Below, piece after piece: positions 5,559 to 12,626 of a DNA stretch of 15,913 bases (position 1 is its first letter; every line of letters starts with the position of its first letter). Location of the stretch: contig DNXB01000545.1 of the NCBI GenBank assembly GCA_003506995.1, positions 1-15,913 on the forward strand, in the 5' to 3' direction. This DNA comes from Verrucomicrobiales bacterium (GTDB lineage: Bacteria; Verrucomicrobiota; Verrucomicrobiia; Verrucomicrobiales; Verrucomicrobiaceae). The notes below the pieces were generated by a model. The model was given only the letters and a program-made list of their open reading frames with translations, ran no database searches and was not told the DNA's origin. The position numbers were made by a program, and so were the translations under genes.

Positions 5559-8500
5559 ATGCCCGCCGACTCCCCAGCCCCATCACCACCGCCGCTCGGC
5601 GTGGAGAACTACCAGCTCGGAGCGGAGATCTCCAGCGGTGGCATGGGCAGTGTGCTGGAGGCAACAGACGGGAAACTCAAACGCACCGTGGCCATCAAGG
5701 TCATGCTGCTGGAGGCTAATGCGAATGCCGCCATGCGCCAGCGCTTCATCCGCGAGGCGGAGGTGCTCGCCCTGCTCGCGCATCCAAACATCGTGCCGAT
5801 CTATGACATCGTGTGGGAGGGCGGCCAGCCGCTCTTCTACTCGATGAAGCTCGTCAAAGGCCGCACGTTGCAAGCCATCCTCACCGATCTGCGCAAAGAA
5901 GTGCCCGAAGTCCTGCGCGACTTCCCGCTCACGCGCCTGCTCGGCATCTTCCGCAAAGTCTGCGACGCCATCGCCTTCGCCCACAGCCAAGGCGTGCTGC
6001 ATCGCGATCTGAAGCCAGAGAACATCATGGTTGGCGAGTTCGGCGAGGTGCTCGTGATGGATTGGGGGCTGGCGAAACGCCAGAATGACGAATGTGGAAT
6101 GTGGAATGACGAACCAGAGCTGCCTGCTGCTTCCGATTCGTCATTCGGAATTCGGAATTCGTCATTTACCCTGCAAGGGTCCGTCCTCGGCACTCCCCAA
6201 TACATGTCCCCCGAGCAAGCGCGTGGCAGCATGGCGGAGGTGGATGAGCTTTCGGACATCTATGCTCTAGGCGGCATTCTTTACGCCATCCTCACGCTGC
6301 GACCACCGGTGGAGGGCAAAACGGCGCTGGAGGTGCTGGAGAAAGTCAGCAAAGGTGAAATCACGGCTCCGACAGCTTTTGCCTCGCAATCCGGCAGCCG
6401 AGGAAAGGTCTTCGAGAAGGGCGAGGTGCTGGAGGCGAAGCTGATCCGGCCACTGCCGCACATTCGCGGTGCGCGTGTGCCGACGGCGCTCTCCGCCGTG
6501 GCGATGAAGGCGCTGCATCTCGACAAAGCTCGGCGCTATGACAGCGTCACAACCTTGAGCACGGACATCGAGGCTTATCAGAACGGCTTTGCCACGCGAG
6601 CGGAGGACGCAGGCTCGATGAAGCAGCTCCAGCTCCTTCTTCTGCGGCACAAAGTCGTCACCGTATCCCTCGCCGCGCTGCTGCTCATCAGCCTCGGCTT
6701 TGTGTGGAAGGTGATGGCGAGCGAACGCCGCGCCCAACAATCTCTGGCGACCGCGCAGATCGCCCTGGCCGATGTCGCGTTCAAAGAGGGCGACATCACC
6801 AGCATGACGAATGCGCTGGAAGTCGTGCCTGCGGCCCTGCGTGACCAAAGCTGGCGCTACCTCTCCGCCAAACGTGATTCCTCTCTCGGGCCGATCATGA
6901 TCCCCGGCTTCTGCGAGCAAGTGACCGATGTTTGCGCTGTTCCGAACGCCGCATCGCAGTTCGCCATCGCCAGCCGGGATGGACGCATCGGCATCGTGGA
7001 TGTCGCTAGCAAAAAACTCCTCCGCAGCATCGACACTGGTCATGCAGGCGAGCTGCGCCTCAGCAACTCCGCCGATGGCAAACGTCTCCTCGCACGCACC
7101 AGTTCAGCGAGCGAGGCCGCATTGTATGATCTCACCACGGGAGAGAAACTGAAGACCTTCGCTGTCTCGCACTCCGAGGCTGCCGCGCATCCGTATCTGC
7201 AAACTCTCGCGCTGAATGCCACAGGCACACTCGCCGCCATCGCTGACTTTGACACGGAAGCGCTGCATCTTATCGAGACCGCCACTGGCGTGGTGCGCTG
7301 GACCAAGCCCTTCCGTCCGCTGCGCATTGCATGCGCCTCACATGGACATGCCCTCGCACTCGTCCAACACCAAGACTATGTCCTCCGGGGCCTCAAGCTC
7401 ACCGATGGCAGCCCCGCCTTCCTCGGTCGCCTGAATGCCCATCCGCACTCCATGGCCGCGAGTCCCGATCATGCCCGGATCGTCATCGGCCTCATCTCCG
7501 GCGATCTGGAGGTCTATCATTCCAACAACGGCCTCCTCATCAAACGCCGGCGTGTAGCCGCCATGCCCATCGCGCAGGTGGCTTACAGCGCGGGCAGCAA
7601 CCTCATCACCCTCGGCGGCAGCGCTTCCCAAAGCCTCGCCGTGGATCGCTCACTGTCTTTTTTGCATCCCGGCGACTTCGCCCCCACCGGCACCTTCCAC
7701 GGCATCACCGCCTACACCGGCCATCTACCGCTCAGCGTGAATCACACGAGCGGGCACCTGCTCACGCAGCAATCCCCACCGCAGCTCTGGCACTTCCCGG
7801 ATCAGCCGCTCGCTGAGATGCTGCCCGGCGGTGACGAAGGCTGGTCCTGCCACTTTTTGTCCGACACCGAACTGCTCGCACGCATCGCAGGCGGCCTCCG
7901 GGCACGTCTCGACCTCTCAGCCCCGCGTCAACCCAAGCCGATGGGCACGCCATTCGCCAAAAGTCACGCCATCACTGCCGTCCATCCCGCCACCGGCCTC
8001 ATCGCCACCGCTTATTCGCGAAATAGCCTTACCACGCCCGGCTCCGCACTCAGCCTGTGGCAGAGCACGAAAGACGGCGTCACCGAAAAATGGTCCCGGC
8101 CTGCCGAGAGGGAGGACGATGGCACCATGCACCTCGACTTTGACGAAAAAGGCGGGCGCCTCCTGCGCACCACACCCCAGCCCCGCAACCGTCTCATTAT
8201 CCACGACATCCGCACCGGCGATGTGCTCCTCGATCTCAAACACGACGCCTACAAAGCCATCTTTGCCGGCAGCCACGGCCACATCATCGCCATCTCCAGC
8301 GAACTCCAGCCGGACAACACGCAAAAAGGCAACATCACCCTACTCGACTCCAAAGATGGCCGCATCCTCGCCTCACAGGATCACGACAGCGCCTTCTACA
8401 CCCTTGCCGCATACCCCGACCGCCGCATTATCGCCGTGGCGGGCAGCGACCACTTTGTCATGATCCTCGATGCCGACACGCTCGCCGTGAAGCATCGCTT

Positions 8501-8813
8501 CCGCGCACACGAAGGCATGATCAGCGCCGTATGTTTTCATCCCACGCAGCCGCTCCTCGCCACCGGCTCCACCGACCTCAGCCTCAAGCTCTGGCGCTAC
8601 GCCGACGCCACCCTGCTGCAAACTTTCATAGGCATCGAAGGCATGCCCCGCTCCCTCACCTTCAGCCCAAATGGACGCCACCTCGCCACCGATGGCCGGG
8701 ACCGCGCCGTGCGGGTGTTTGAGCTGGAATCCCGTGCGCCACACACCACGCAGGCCGCTCCCTCATCCCGCACCGATTTGGAGCAAGCGCCTGTCCGCCG
8801 ATCTCCTGGCTAG
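5559..8813 (+). CDS. Transmembrane Hanks-type Ser/Thr protein kinase with C-terminal WD40-like beta-propeller
   Basis: A 1084-residue protein. The kinase domain is at about 18-343: Gly-rich loop ISSGGMGSV (24-32), ATP-binding Lys47 (VAIK), helix-C Glu66 (REAE), catalytic loop HRDLKPEN (148-155), metal-binding DWG in place of DFG (168-170, as I recall from PVC kinases) and MSPEQA (216-221). All catalytic residues are present, so it should be active. RRYDSVTTLSTDIEAY (325-340) is the usual kinase end motif. One TM helix follows at about 365-385, placing the kinase inside and residues 390-1084 outside the cytoplasm. That part has a helical segment (390-438, ending SWRYLSAKRD) and then repeats of a degenerate WD40-like propeller, clearest at 980-1055 (FHPTQPLLATGSTDLSLKLW). 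Residues 175-204 of the activation segment are encoded by an inverted repeat. The gene probably senses a cue at the propeller and signals to the nearby sigma factor; the target is inferred. Confidence 0.92.
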   Translation: MPADSPAPSPPPLGVENYQLGAEISSGGMGSVLEATDGKLKRTVAIKVMLLEANANAAMRQRFIREAEVLALLAHPNIVPIYDIVWEGGQPLFYSMKLVKGRTLQAILTDLRKEVPEVLRDFPLTRLLGIFRKVCDAIAFAHSQGVLHRDLKPENIMVGEFGEVLVMDWGLAKRQNDECGMWNDEPELPAASDSSFGIRNSSFTLQGSVLGTPQYMSPEQARGSMAEVDELSDIYALGGILYAILTLRPPVEGKTALEVLEKVSKGEITAPTAFASQSGSRGKVFEKGEVLEAKLIRPLPHIRGARVPTALSAVAMKALHLDKARRYDSVTTLSTDIEAYQNGFATRAEDAGSMKQLQLLLLRHKVVTVSLAALLLISLGFVWKVMASERRAQQSLATAQIALADVAFKEGDITSMTNALEVVPAALRDQSWRYLSAKRDSSLGPIMIPGFCEQVTDVCAVPNAASQFAIASRDGRIGIVDVASKKLLRSIDTGHAGELRLSNSADGKRLLARTSSASEAALYDLTTGEKLKTFAVSHSEAAAHPYLQTLALNATGTLAAIADFDTEALHLIETATGVVRWTKPFRPLRIACASHGHALALVQHQDYVLRGLKLTDGSPAFLGRLNAHPHSMAASPDHARIVIGLISGDLEVYHSNNGLLIKRRRVAAMPIAQVAYSAGSNLITLGGSASQSLAVDRSLSFLHPGDFAPTGTFHGITAYTGHLPLSVNHTSGHLLTQQSPPQLWHFPDQPLAEMLPGGDEGWSCHFLSDTELLARIAGGLRARLDLSAPRQPKPMGTPFAKSHAITAVHPATGLIATAYSRNSLTTPGSALSLWQSTKDGVTEKWSRPAEREDDGTMHLDFDEKGGRLLRTTPQPRNRLIIHDIRTGDVLLDLKHDAYKAIFAGSHGHIIAISSELQPDNTQKGNITLLDSKDGRILASQDHDSAFYTLAAYPDRRIIAVAGSDHFVMILDADTLAVKHRFRAHEGMISAVCFHPTQPLLATGSTDLSLKLWRYADATLLQTFIGIEGMPRSLTFSPNGRHLATDGRDRAVRVFELESRAPHTTQAAPSSRTDLEQAPVRRSPG
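6084..6166. repeat. 83-nt inverted repeat of heptamer units, inserted in frame in the kinase gene
   Basis: Two 30-nt arms (6084-6113 and 6137-6166) are inverted copies, 24 of 30 positions complementary, around a 23-nt spacer. Each arm consists of four 7-nt units plus 2 nt. The left arm has pattern A-B-B-A with A = AATGACG and B = AATGTGG. The right arm has pattern A'-C-C-A' with A' = TTCGTCA and C = TTCGGAA. It encodes QNDECGMWNDE and SSFGIRNSSF in the kinase activation segment. I recall peptides of this style from spurious ORFs in PVC genomes, which suggests a dispersed repeat family; copy number in this genome is unknown. Confidence 0.75.
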
Positions 8814-8824
8814 CTTGAATTTTT

Positions 8825-8888
8825 ATCCGCAGATTTCGCAGATGACGCAGATGGGCTTCAATCTGTGAAATCTGCGTCATCTGTGGAT
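8825..8888. repeat. Inverted repeat of 9-nt units downstream of the kinase gene
   Basis: Arms 8825-8852 and 8861-8888 (28 nt each) are inverted copies around an 8-nt loop, with 22 of 28 identical and 24 pairable with G-U. Each arm is made of three copies of a 9-nt unit, ATCTGYGNN on one strand. It starts 11 nt after the kinase stop and could end transcription on either strand, though no strong T-run follows. I recall this unit style as an intergenic repeat in Planctomycetes and Verrucomicrobia. Confidence 0.75.
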
Positions 8889-8976
8889 GCATCCTAAAGT
8901 GACTCCTTGTTCCACACGCCCGCCCGGCGTTCCGGCGCTCCCGACTGACAACCACGGCCTGCGTTTGGTCGTCGTG

Positions 8977-8991
8977 TCGGCGCAACGCCGA
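8977..8991 (-). terminator. Short GC hairpin just after the VOC gene, weak terminator candidate
   Basis: TCGGCG and CGCCGA pair over a 3-nt loop, 2 nt past the VOC stop codon on the minus strand. No T-run follows, so it may be only an RNA-stabilising hairpin. The rest of 8889-8993 shows nothing I can name. Confidence 0.3.
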
Positions 8992-8993
8992 GG

Positions 8994-9344
8994 TCAGTGT
9001 GCGCGTTTGCGCGTGAGCATGATCTCATTCCCCTCGGGGTCCACGCACATCGCAAGATGGGGTGGCTCGCCGTTTTCAGGCTGAGGCTCACGCGTGAGCA
9101 AACCGCCCGCGGCGACGATTTCGTGCGCGCCCTCGATCACGTCCGGCACCTGGAAGCTCAGACCGGTCCAGGTGCGATTCCCTTCGCCGCCGCCGTGGAT
9201 GCCGATGATGCCGTCGCAGATGGACACCTCGCTGATGATGTCGTTCTGCTTCAGGATCGTGCCGCCGAAGACCTGCGCGTAGAAATTCACGGCACGGTTC
9301 ATGTCGGCGGCCCAGATGACGTATTTGAGGCGTTCTACTTTCAT
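8994..9344 (-). CDS. Small VOC-superfamily (glyoxalase/bleomycin-resistance fold) protein
   Basis: A 116-residue single-domain protein with the two beta-alpha-beta-beta-beta modules of the vicinal oxygen chelate fold. It opens LKYVIWAADMNRAVNFYAQV (6-25), matching the family pattern of a strand, then xxxDxxRAxxFY, then a helix. It closes with CVDPEGNEIMLTRKR, the usual DPxGNxIxL hairpin. The family's usual His and final Glu metal ligands seem to be replaced (Tyr/Val region at 8-9, Met in EIML), so it may bind a small molecule without metal. The substrate cannot be told from sequence. ATG 9344 gives the standard VOC N-terminus; no Shine-Dalgarno site. It follows the sugar transferase gene on the same strand after 50 nt that contain a hairpin, so the two may be co-transcribed. 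Confidence 0.82.
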   Translation of the reverse strand: MKVERLKYVIWAADMNRAVNFYAQVFGGTILKQNDIISEVSICDGIIGIHGGGEGNRTWTGLSFQVPDVIEGAHEIVAAGGLLTREPQPENGEPPHLAMCVDPEGNEIMLTRKRAH

Positions 9345-9347
9345 GTG

Positions 9348-9375
9348 CGTCGTCTGTGCCGCAGTTCAGACGACG
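9348..9375 (-). other. Perfect 9-bp hairpin between the sugar transferase and VOC genes
   Basis: CGTCGTCTG (9348-9356) pairs perfectly with CAGACGACG (9367-9375) over a 10-nt loop. On the minus strand it lies 19 nt after the transferase stop and only 3 nt before the VOC start codon, so it would cover the ribosome-binding region. It may act as a weak terminator, an RNA-processing or stability element, or a translation block. No T-run follows. Confidence 0.5.
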
Positions 9376-9394
9376 AGAACAGTGAATTCTGCGC

Positions 9395-10789
9395 TCAACT
9401 CGCGCCGCTGCCGCGAATCACGGCGGGAAGTGTCTGCGCAAGGATTTTCAAATCGAGCCAGAAGGACCAGTTGTCGATGTACTTGAGGTCGAGCGCGACC
9501 CACTCCTCGAAGTTCTTGATGCCGTTGCGGCCGGTGACCTGCCACAGGCATGTGAGACCGGGTTTGACGCTCAGGCGGCGGCGCTGCGCGTGCTTTTCGA
9601 TGCGCTGAATCTCATACACCGGCAGAGGTCGCGGGCCGACGAGGCTCATGTCACCGCGCAGCACGTTGATGAGCTGCGGCAGCTCGTCGATGCTGGTGCG
9701 GCGCAGCCAGCGGCCGAAGGCGAAGATGCGCGGGTCGTTGGTGATCTTGAAAACGGGGCCGTCCATCTCGTTGTGCGCCTCCAGTTCCGAACGCCGGGAC
9801 TCGGCATCCAGATGCATGGTGCGGAACTTCCACATGATGAACGGCTTGCCGTAATGCCCGGCGCGTTCCTGCCGGAAAAACACCGGTCCGCGTGAACTGA
9901 GACGGATGCCCGCCATGGCGACGAACCAGAACGGCAGCGACAGCAACAGCAGGACGAACGCGCCCACGCGGTCAACGACCGCCTTGCACAGCAGCTCCCA
10001 CGAGGCCTGGGGCGTGGTGTGAAACACCAGCATGAGACGTCCTCCCAGCATGTCGAACGTCGGCCGTGCGATGGCGGTCTGGAAGAAATCGGCGGCGATC
10101 CAGGCCTCGACGCCCTCGGTCTCGCAGGCCTGCACGGCCTCCTCGATCTTGCTGAAATGCACATGCTGCGCGGCAAACAGCACCCGGCTGACGGAATGCT
10201 CGTGCAGCGCCGCCACCAAATCCGAGACTGGACGCCGCATGATGTCGATCTGGTCAAAAACGTCGATCCCGGCCCATTGTTCGGCCCCCATGCCCGCGAG
10301 AAAAGCCGCCATGTCCTCCTTCTCCCCGGCGATGATGACACGTTCGCGGCCCTTGCCGGAGGCCATGCGGCGGCGCAAGGCCTCACGCTGCCAGGACTCG
10401 CGCAAGAGCAGGGACAACGCGCCCAGGGTCACTGAGAAAACCACGACGGCCCGGCTTTCCACCGACCATTTGAAGAACACCACGCAAAAGGCCACCGCCA
10501 CCCCGATGATGACCAGCCCCTCGACGAGCTGCCACACCGACCTGCCGACCGTCTTGTGGTGGATATTCGAATAAAAGCCCCGCGACTCCAACACGATGGG
10601 CATGAAGGGTGCCACGACCGCGATCACCCAGTAGAATTTCTCCAACGGCGGAATCTGCTCCACCTCCGGCATGAAAACCGGAACCACCTCGGAGCGCAGA
10701 AAATGCCCAAACCACAAGCAAAACGCCAGAAGGGCGCTATCGAGCAGTTCAGTGAGCTGCAAATTGATTTCTTGCTTCCGGCCAAGCAT
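9395..10789 (-). CDS. Polyisoprenyl-phosphate glycosyl-1-phosphate transferase (WbaP/WcaJ-type sugar transferase)
   Basis: Transfers a sugar-1-phosphate from a UDP-sugar to undecaprenyl phosphate in the inner membrane, the first step in building exopolysaccharide or O-antigen repeat units. The 464-residue protein has four N-terminal TM helices (about 12-29, 51-69, 88-107, 111-129), a cytosolic Rossmann-like middle (148-240), a further membrane helix (275-296) and the catalytic bacterial sugar-transferase domain. Signature motifs are KFRTM (321-325), SIDELPQLINVLRGDMSLVGPRP (starts 366, with the catalytic Asp-Glu pair 368-369) and PGLTCLWQVTGR (410-421). Length and order match the WbaP/CpsE family. 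The sugar cannot be predicted. No glycosyltransferases, flippase or polymerase genes are adjacent, so it stands alone in this window. ATG 10789 is the first in frame; no Shine-Dalgarno site. A TATAAT box lies upstream. Confidence 0.93.
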   Translation of the reverse strand: MLGRKQEINLQLTELLDSALLAFCLWFGHFLRSEVVPVFMPEVEQIPPLEKFYWVIAVVAPFMPIVLESRGFYSNIHHKTVGRSVWQLVEGLVIIGVAVAFCVVFFKWSVESRAVVVFSVTLGALSLLLRESWQREALRRRMASGKGRERVIIAGEKEDMAAFLAGMGAEQWAGIDVFDQIDIMRRPVSDLVAALHEHSVSRVLFAAQHVHFSKIEEAVQACETEGVEAWIAADFFQTAIARPTFDMLGGRLMLVFHTTPQASWELLCKAVVDRVGAFVLLLLSLPFWFVAMAGIRLSSRGPVFFRQERAGHYGKPFIMWKFRTMHLDAESRRSELEAHNEMDGPVFKITNDPRIFAFGRWLRRTSIDELPQLINVLRGDMSLVGPRPLPVYEIQRIEKHAQRRRLSVKPGLTCLWQVTGRNGIKNFEEWVALDLKYIDNWSFWLDLKILAQTLPAVIRGSGAS

Positions 10790-10832
10790 AGTGAAGAAGA
10801 CTACTGCTTAAAATTTGTCAGTTAGTGTTAAA

Positions 10833-10860
10833 ATTATATTAAGCCTAGCCAATGGCACAA
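10833..10860 (-). promoter_or_regulatory. Candidate housekeeping promoter of the sugar transferase gene
   Basis: On the minus strand a perfect TATAAT (10838-10833) is preceded at 16 nt by a weak TTGTGC (10860-10855), 43 nt before the ATG at 10789. It lies in a markedly AT-rich 50-bp stretch between the divergent sugar transferase and aroD genes. The -35 overlaps the aroD start, so the two genes may compete for polymerase. A TAAAAT at 10829-10834 could serve aroD, but without a good -35. Confidence 0.4.
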
Positions 10861-11562
10861 CTCGTTTCCTCCAAAAACTTGCTCATGTCCTCTCGTCCGC
10901 TCGCAGTAGGAGCCATCTCCGACACGGCGGGCTTGGAGCACTTCTGCACACTTGATGCGGCCGCACGGGCGGCGTTGTGTGATGTGGTGGAACTGCGGCT
11001 GGATCTGCTCAAGCTGCCTGCGGCGGACTTGCGAACCAGACTGGCTGGCAACCAAGTGCCGCTGCTGCTCACCGCACGACATCCCGCAGAAGGCGGGCAA
11101 GGGCCGGAAGATCCGGCCGGCCGCGCCGCCATGATCGAGCCGCTGCTCGATCTCGCCGCGCTCATCGACCTGGAACTGCGCAGTGCCATGCAGATGCAAG
11201 GCACGATTCAGAAGGCGCGGGCTCTCGGCGTGCCGGTGCTCGGCTCGTTTCATGATTTCCAGGCATCTCCTTCGGACGATGTGCTGCTAGGCGCGGTGAA
11301 CTTCGCCCAGCAGGCCGGTCTCGATGCCGTGAAGTTCGCCACCTACTTGAACACGCAGGAGGATTTGATCCGCCTCATGAAGCTGGCCGGTGGCACGCAC
11401 CGCCTGCGCCTGTCCGTCATGGGCATGGGGCCGTGGGGCCGTGTGTCGCGACTGGTGCTGGCAAAGTGTGGCAGCCTGCTGAATTACGGCTTCATTGGCG
11501 CCTCGAACGCGCCCGGCCAGTGGCCCGTCGCCCGCCTGAAAGAACTTCTCTCCGAACTTTAA
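10852..11562 (+). CDS. aroD: Type I 3-dehydroquinate dehydratase
   Basis: Dehydrates 3-dehydroquinate to 3-dehydroshikimate through a Schiff base in the shikimate pathway; cytosolic. The 236-residue protein has the TIM-barrel family length. The expected active-site residues are present: Glu47 and Arg49 (VELRLD), Arg76 (TARHPAEGG), catalytic His134 (GSFHDF), Schiff-base Lys161 (DAVKFA), Arg200 (GRVSR) and Gln223 (SNAPGQWP), matching E. coli E46/R48/R82/H143/K170/R213/Q236. ATG 10852 is given; an in-frame ATG at 10885 (MSSRPLAVG), just before family similarity begins, is equally possible since neither has a Shine-Dalgarno site. The S11 carboxypeptidase gene starts 1 nt after the stop, so the two are almost surely co-transcribed. 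No other shikimate genes are in the window. Confidence 0.93.
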   Translation: MAQLVSSKNLLMSSRPLAVGAISDTAGLEHFCTLDAAARAALCDVVELRLDLLKLPAADLRTRLAGNQVPLLLTARHPAEGGQGPEDPAGRAAMIEPLLDLAALIDLELRSAMQMQGTIQKARALGVPVLGSFHDFQASPSDDVLLGAVNFAQQAGLDAVKFATYLNTQEDLIRLMKLAGGTHRLRLSVMGMGPWGRVSRLVLAKCGSLLNYGFIGASNAPGQWPVARLKELLSEL

Positions 11563-11563
11563 A

Positions 11564-12619
11564 ATGATTCTCCCCCTCCCTCTTAAAAACGCAGGCCGTG
11601 TTCTGGCCGCTGCTCTTCTTTGCGCCACCCTGGCCGGCTGTGATGATCCCAAACGCGAGCAGCAGCTCCAGTGGCGTGAGGAGGAGGCAGAGGCCAAGCT
11701 CGCCACCGCCGCGAAGCGCGAGCAAGCCATGGCGGCCGAGCGCCAGCGCATGGAGCAGGAAAAATCCCAGCTCGCCGCCCGCGAGGCCATGGTGGAGCAC
11801 CTCAAGAAGCAACTGGCGGAGGAACTGGAAAAAACCAAGAAAGTCCGGCACGAGATTGAGATCAAAAACCTCCGCGGCCCCATCCCGCAGATCAGCGCCG
11901 CGCGCTGCATCGTCATTGATGCCGAGAGCGACGACATTCTGTTTGAAAAGAACCCGGATCAGAAGGGAGCCATCGCCAGCACCACGAAAATCATGACCGG
12001 GCTGCTCGTCGTCGAGGCGGGAGATCTGGACAAGATCGTCACCATCGAGCTGAGCGACACGCAGTGCGCCCCGGTGCGCATCGGCCTCAAAGTCGGCGAA
12101 ACCTACACCCGCCGCCACCTTCTCACCGCCATGATGGTGAAGAGCTCCAACGACATCGCCCAGGCGCTCGCCCGTGACAATGCCGGGAGCGTCCCCGCCT
12201 TTGCCAACAAGATGAACGAGCGCTCCAAACAGCTCGGCCTGGAGAACACCTTCTTCGTCAATCCTCACGGTCTGCCTTCCACCACCGAACAGGATCCCTT
12301 CAGCACCGCCCGTGATCTGGCCGTCATCGCCAAGGCGGCCGACAAGCTGCCGGATCTGCGCAAGATCGTGAAGCTGCAGAGCTACAAGTTCGTCAAGTCC
12401 GACGGCAAATCCATCGATCTGGCGAACACCAACCGCGTCCTGCGCACCGCCAGCTACTGCGACGGCATGAAAACCGGCTACACCGACGCCGCCGGCTACT
12501 GCCTCGTGGCCACCGGGGAGCGCAATGGCCGCCGCCGCATCGTCGTGGTGCTCAACGACACCAGCGAAGGCGTCTGGAAAGACGCCCAGTCGCTCCTCGA
12601 CTGGGCGCTGAAAGCCTAG
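11564..12619 (+). CDS. D-alanyl-D-alanine carboxypeptidase (peptidase S11, DacA/PBP5-type) as a coiled-coil lipoprotein
   Basis: Removes the terminal D-Ala from peptidoglycan pentapeptides in the periplasm. The 351-residue protein has a lipoprotein signal peptide with lipobox LAGC (Cys26), so it is probably lipid-anchored. Residues 28-103 are a highly charged Glu/Lys/Arg/Gln-rich predicted coiled coil, unusual for this family, whose members normally have a C-terminal beta domain and amphipathic anchor. The S11 domain follows (about 108-350) with all three active-site motifs: STTK (139-142, Ser139 nucleophile), SSN (194-196) and KTG (303-305). It ends right after the catalytic domain. The gene starts 1 nt after aroD with no clear Shine-Dalgarno site, suggesting translational coupling. 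The coiled coil might space the enzyme from the membrane or mediate oligomerisation (inference). Confidence 0.92.
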   Translation: MILPLPLKNAGRVLAAALLCATLAGCDDPKREQQLQWREEEAEAKLATAAKREQAMAAERQRMEQEKSQLAAREAMVEHLKKQLAEELEKTKKVRHEIEIKNLRGPIPQISAARCIVIDAESDDILFEKNPDQKGAIASTTKIMTGLLVVEAGDLDKIVTIELSDTQCAPVRIGLKVGETYTRRHLLTAMMVKSSNDIAQALARDNAGSVPAFANKMNERSKQLGLENTFFVNPHGLPSTTEQDPFSTARDLAVIAKAADKLPDLRKIVKLQSYKFVKSDGKSIDLANTNRVLRTASYCDGMKTGYTDAAGYCLVATGERNGRRRIVVVLNDTSEGVWKDAQSLLDWALKA

Positions 12620-12626
12620 CAGCGGG

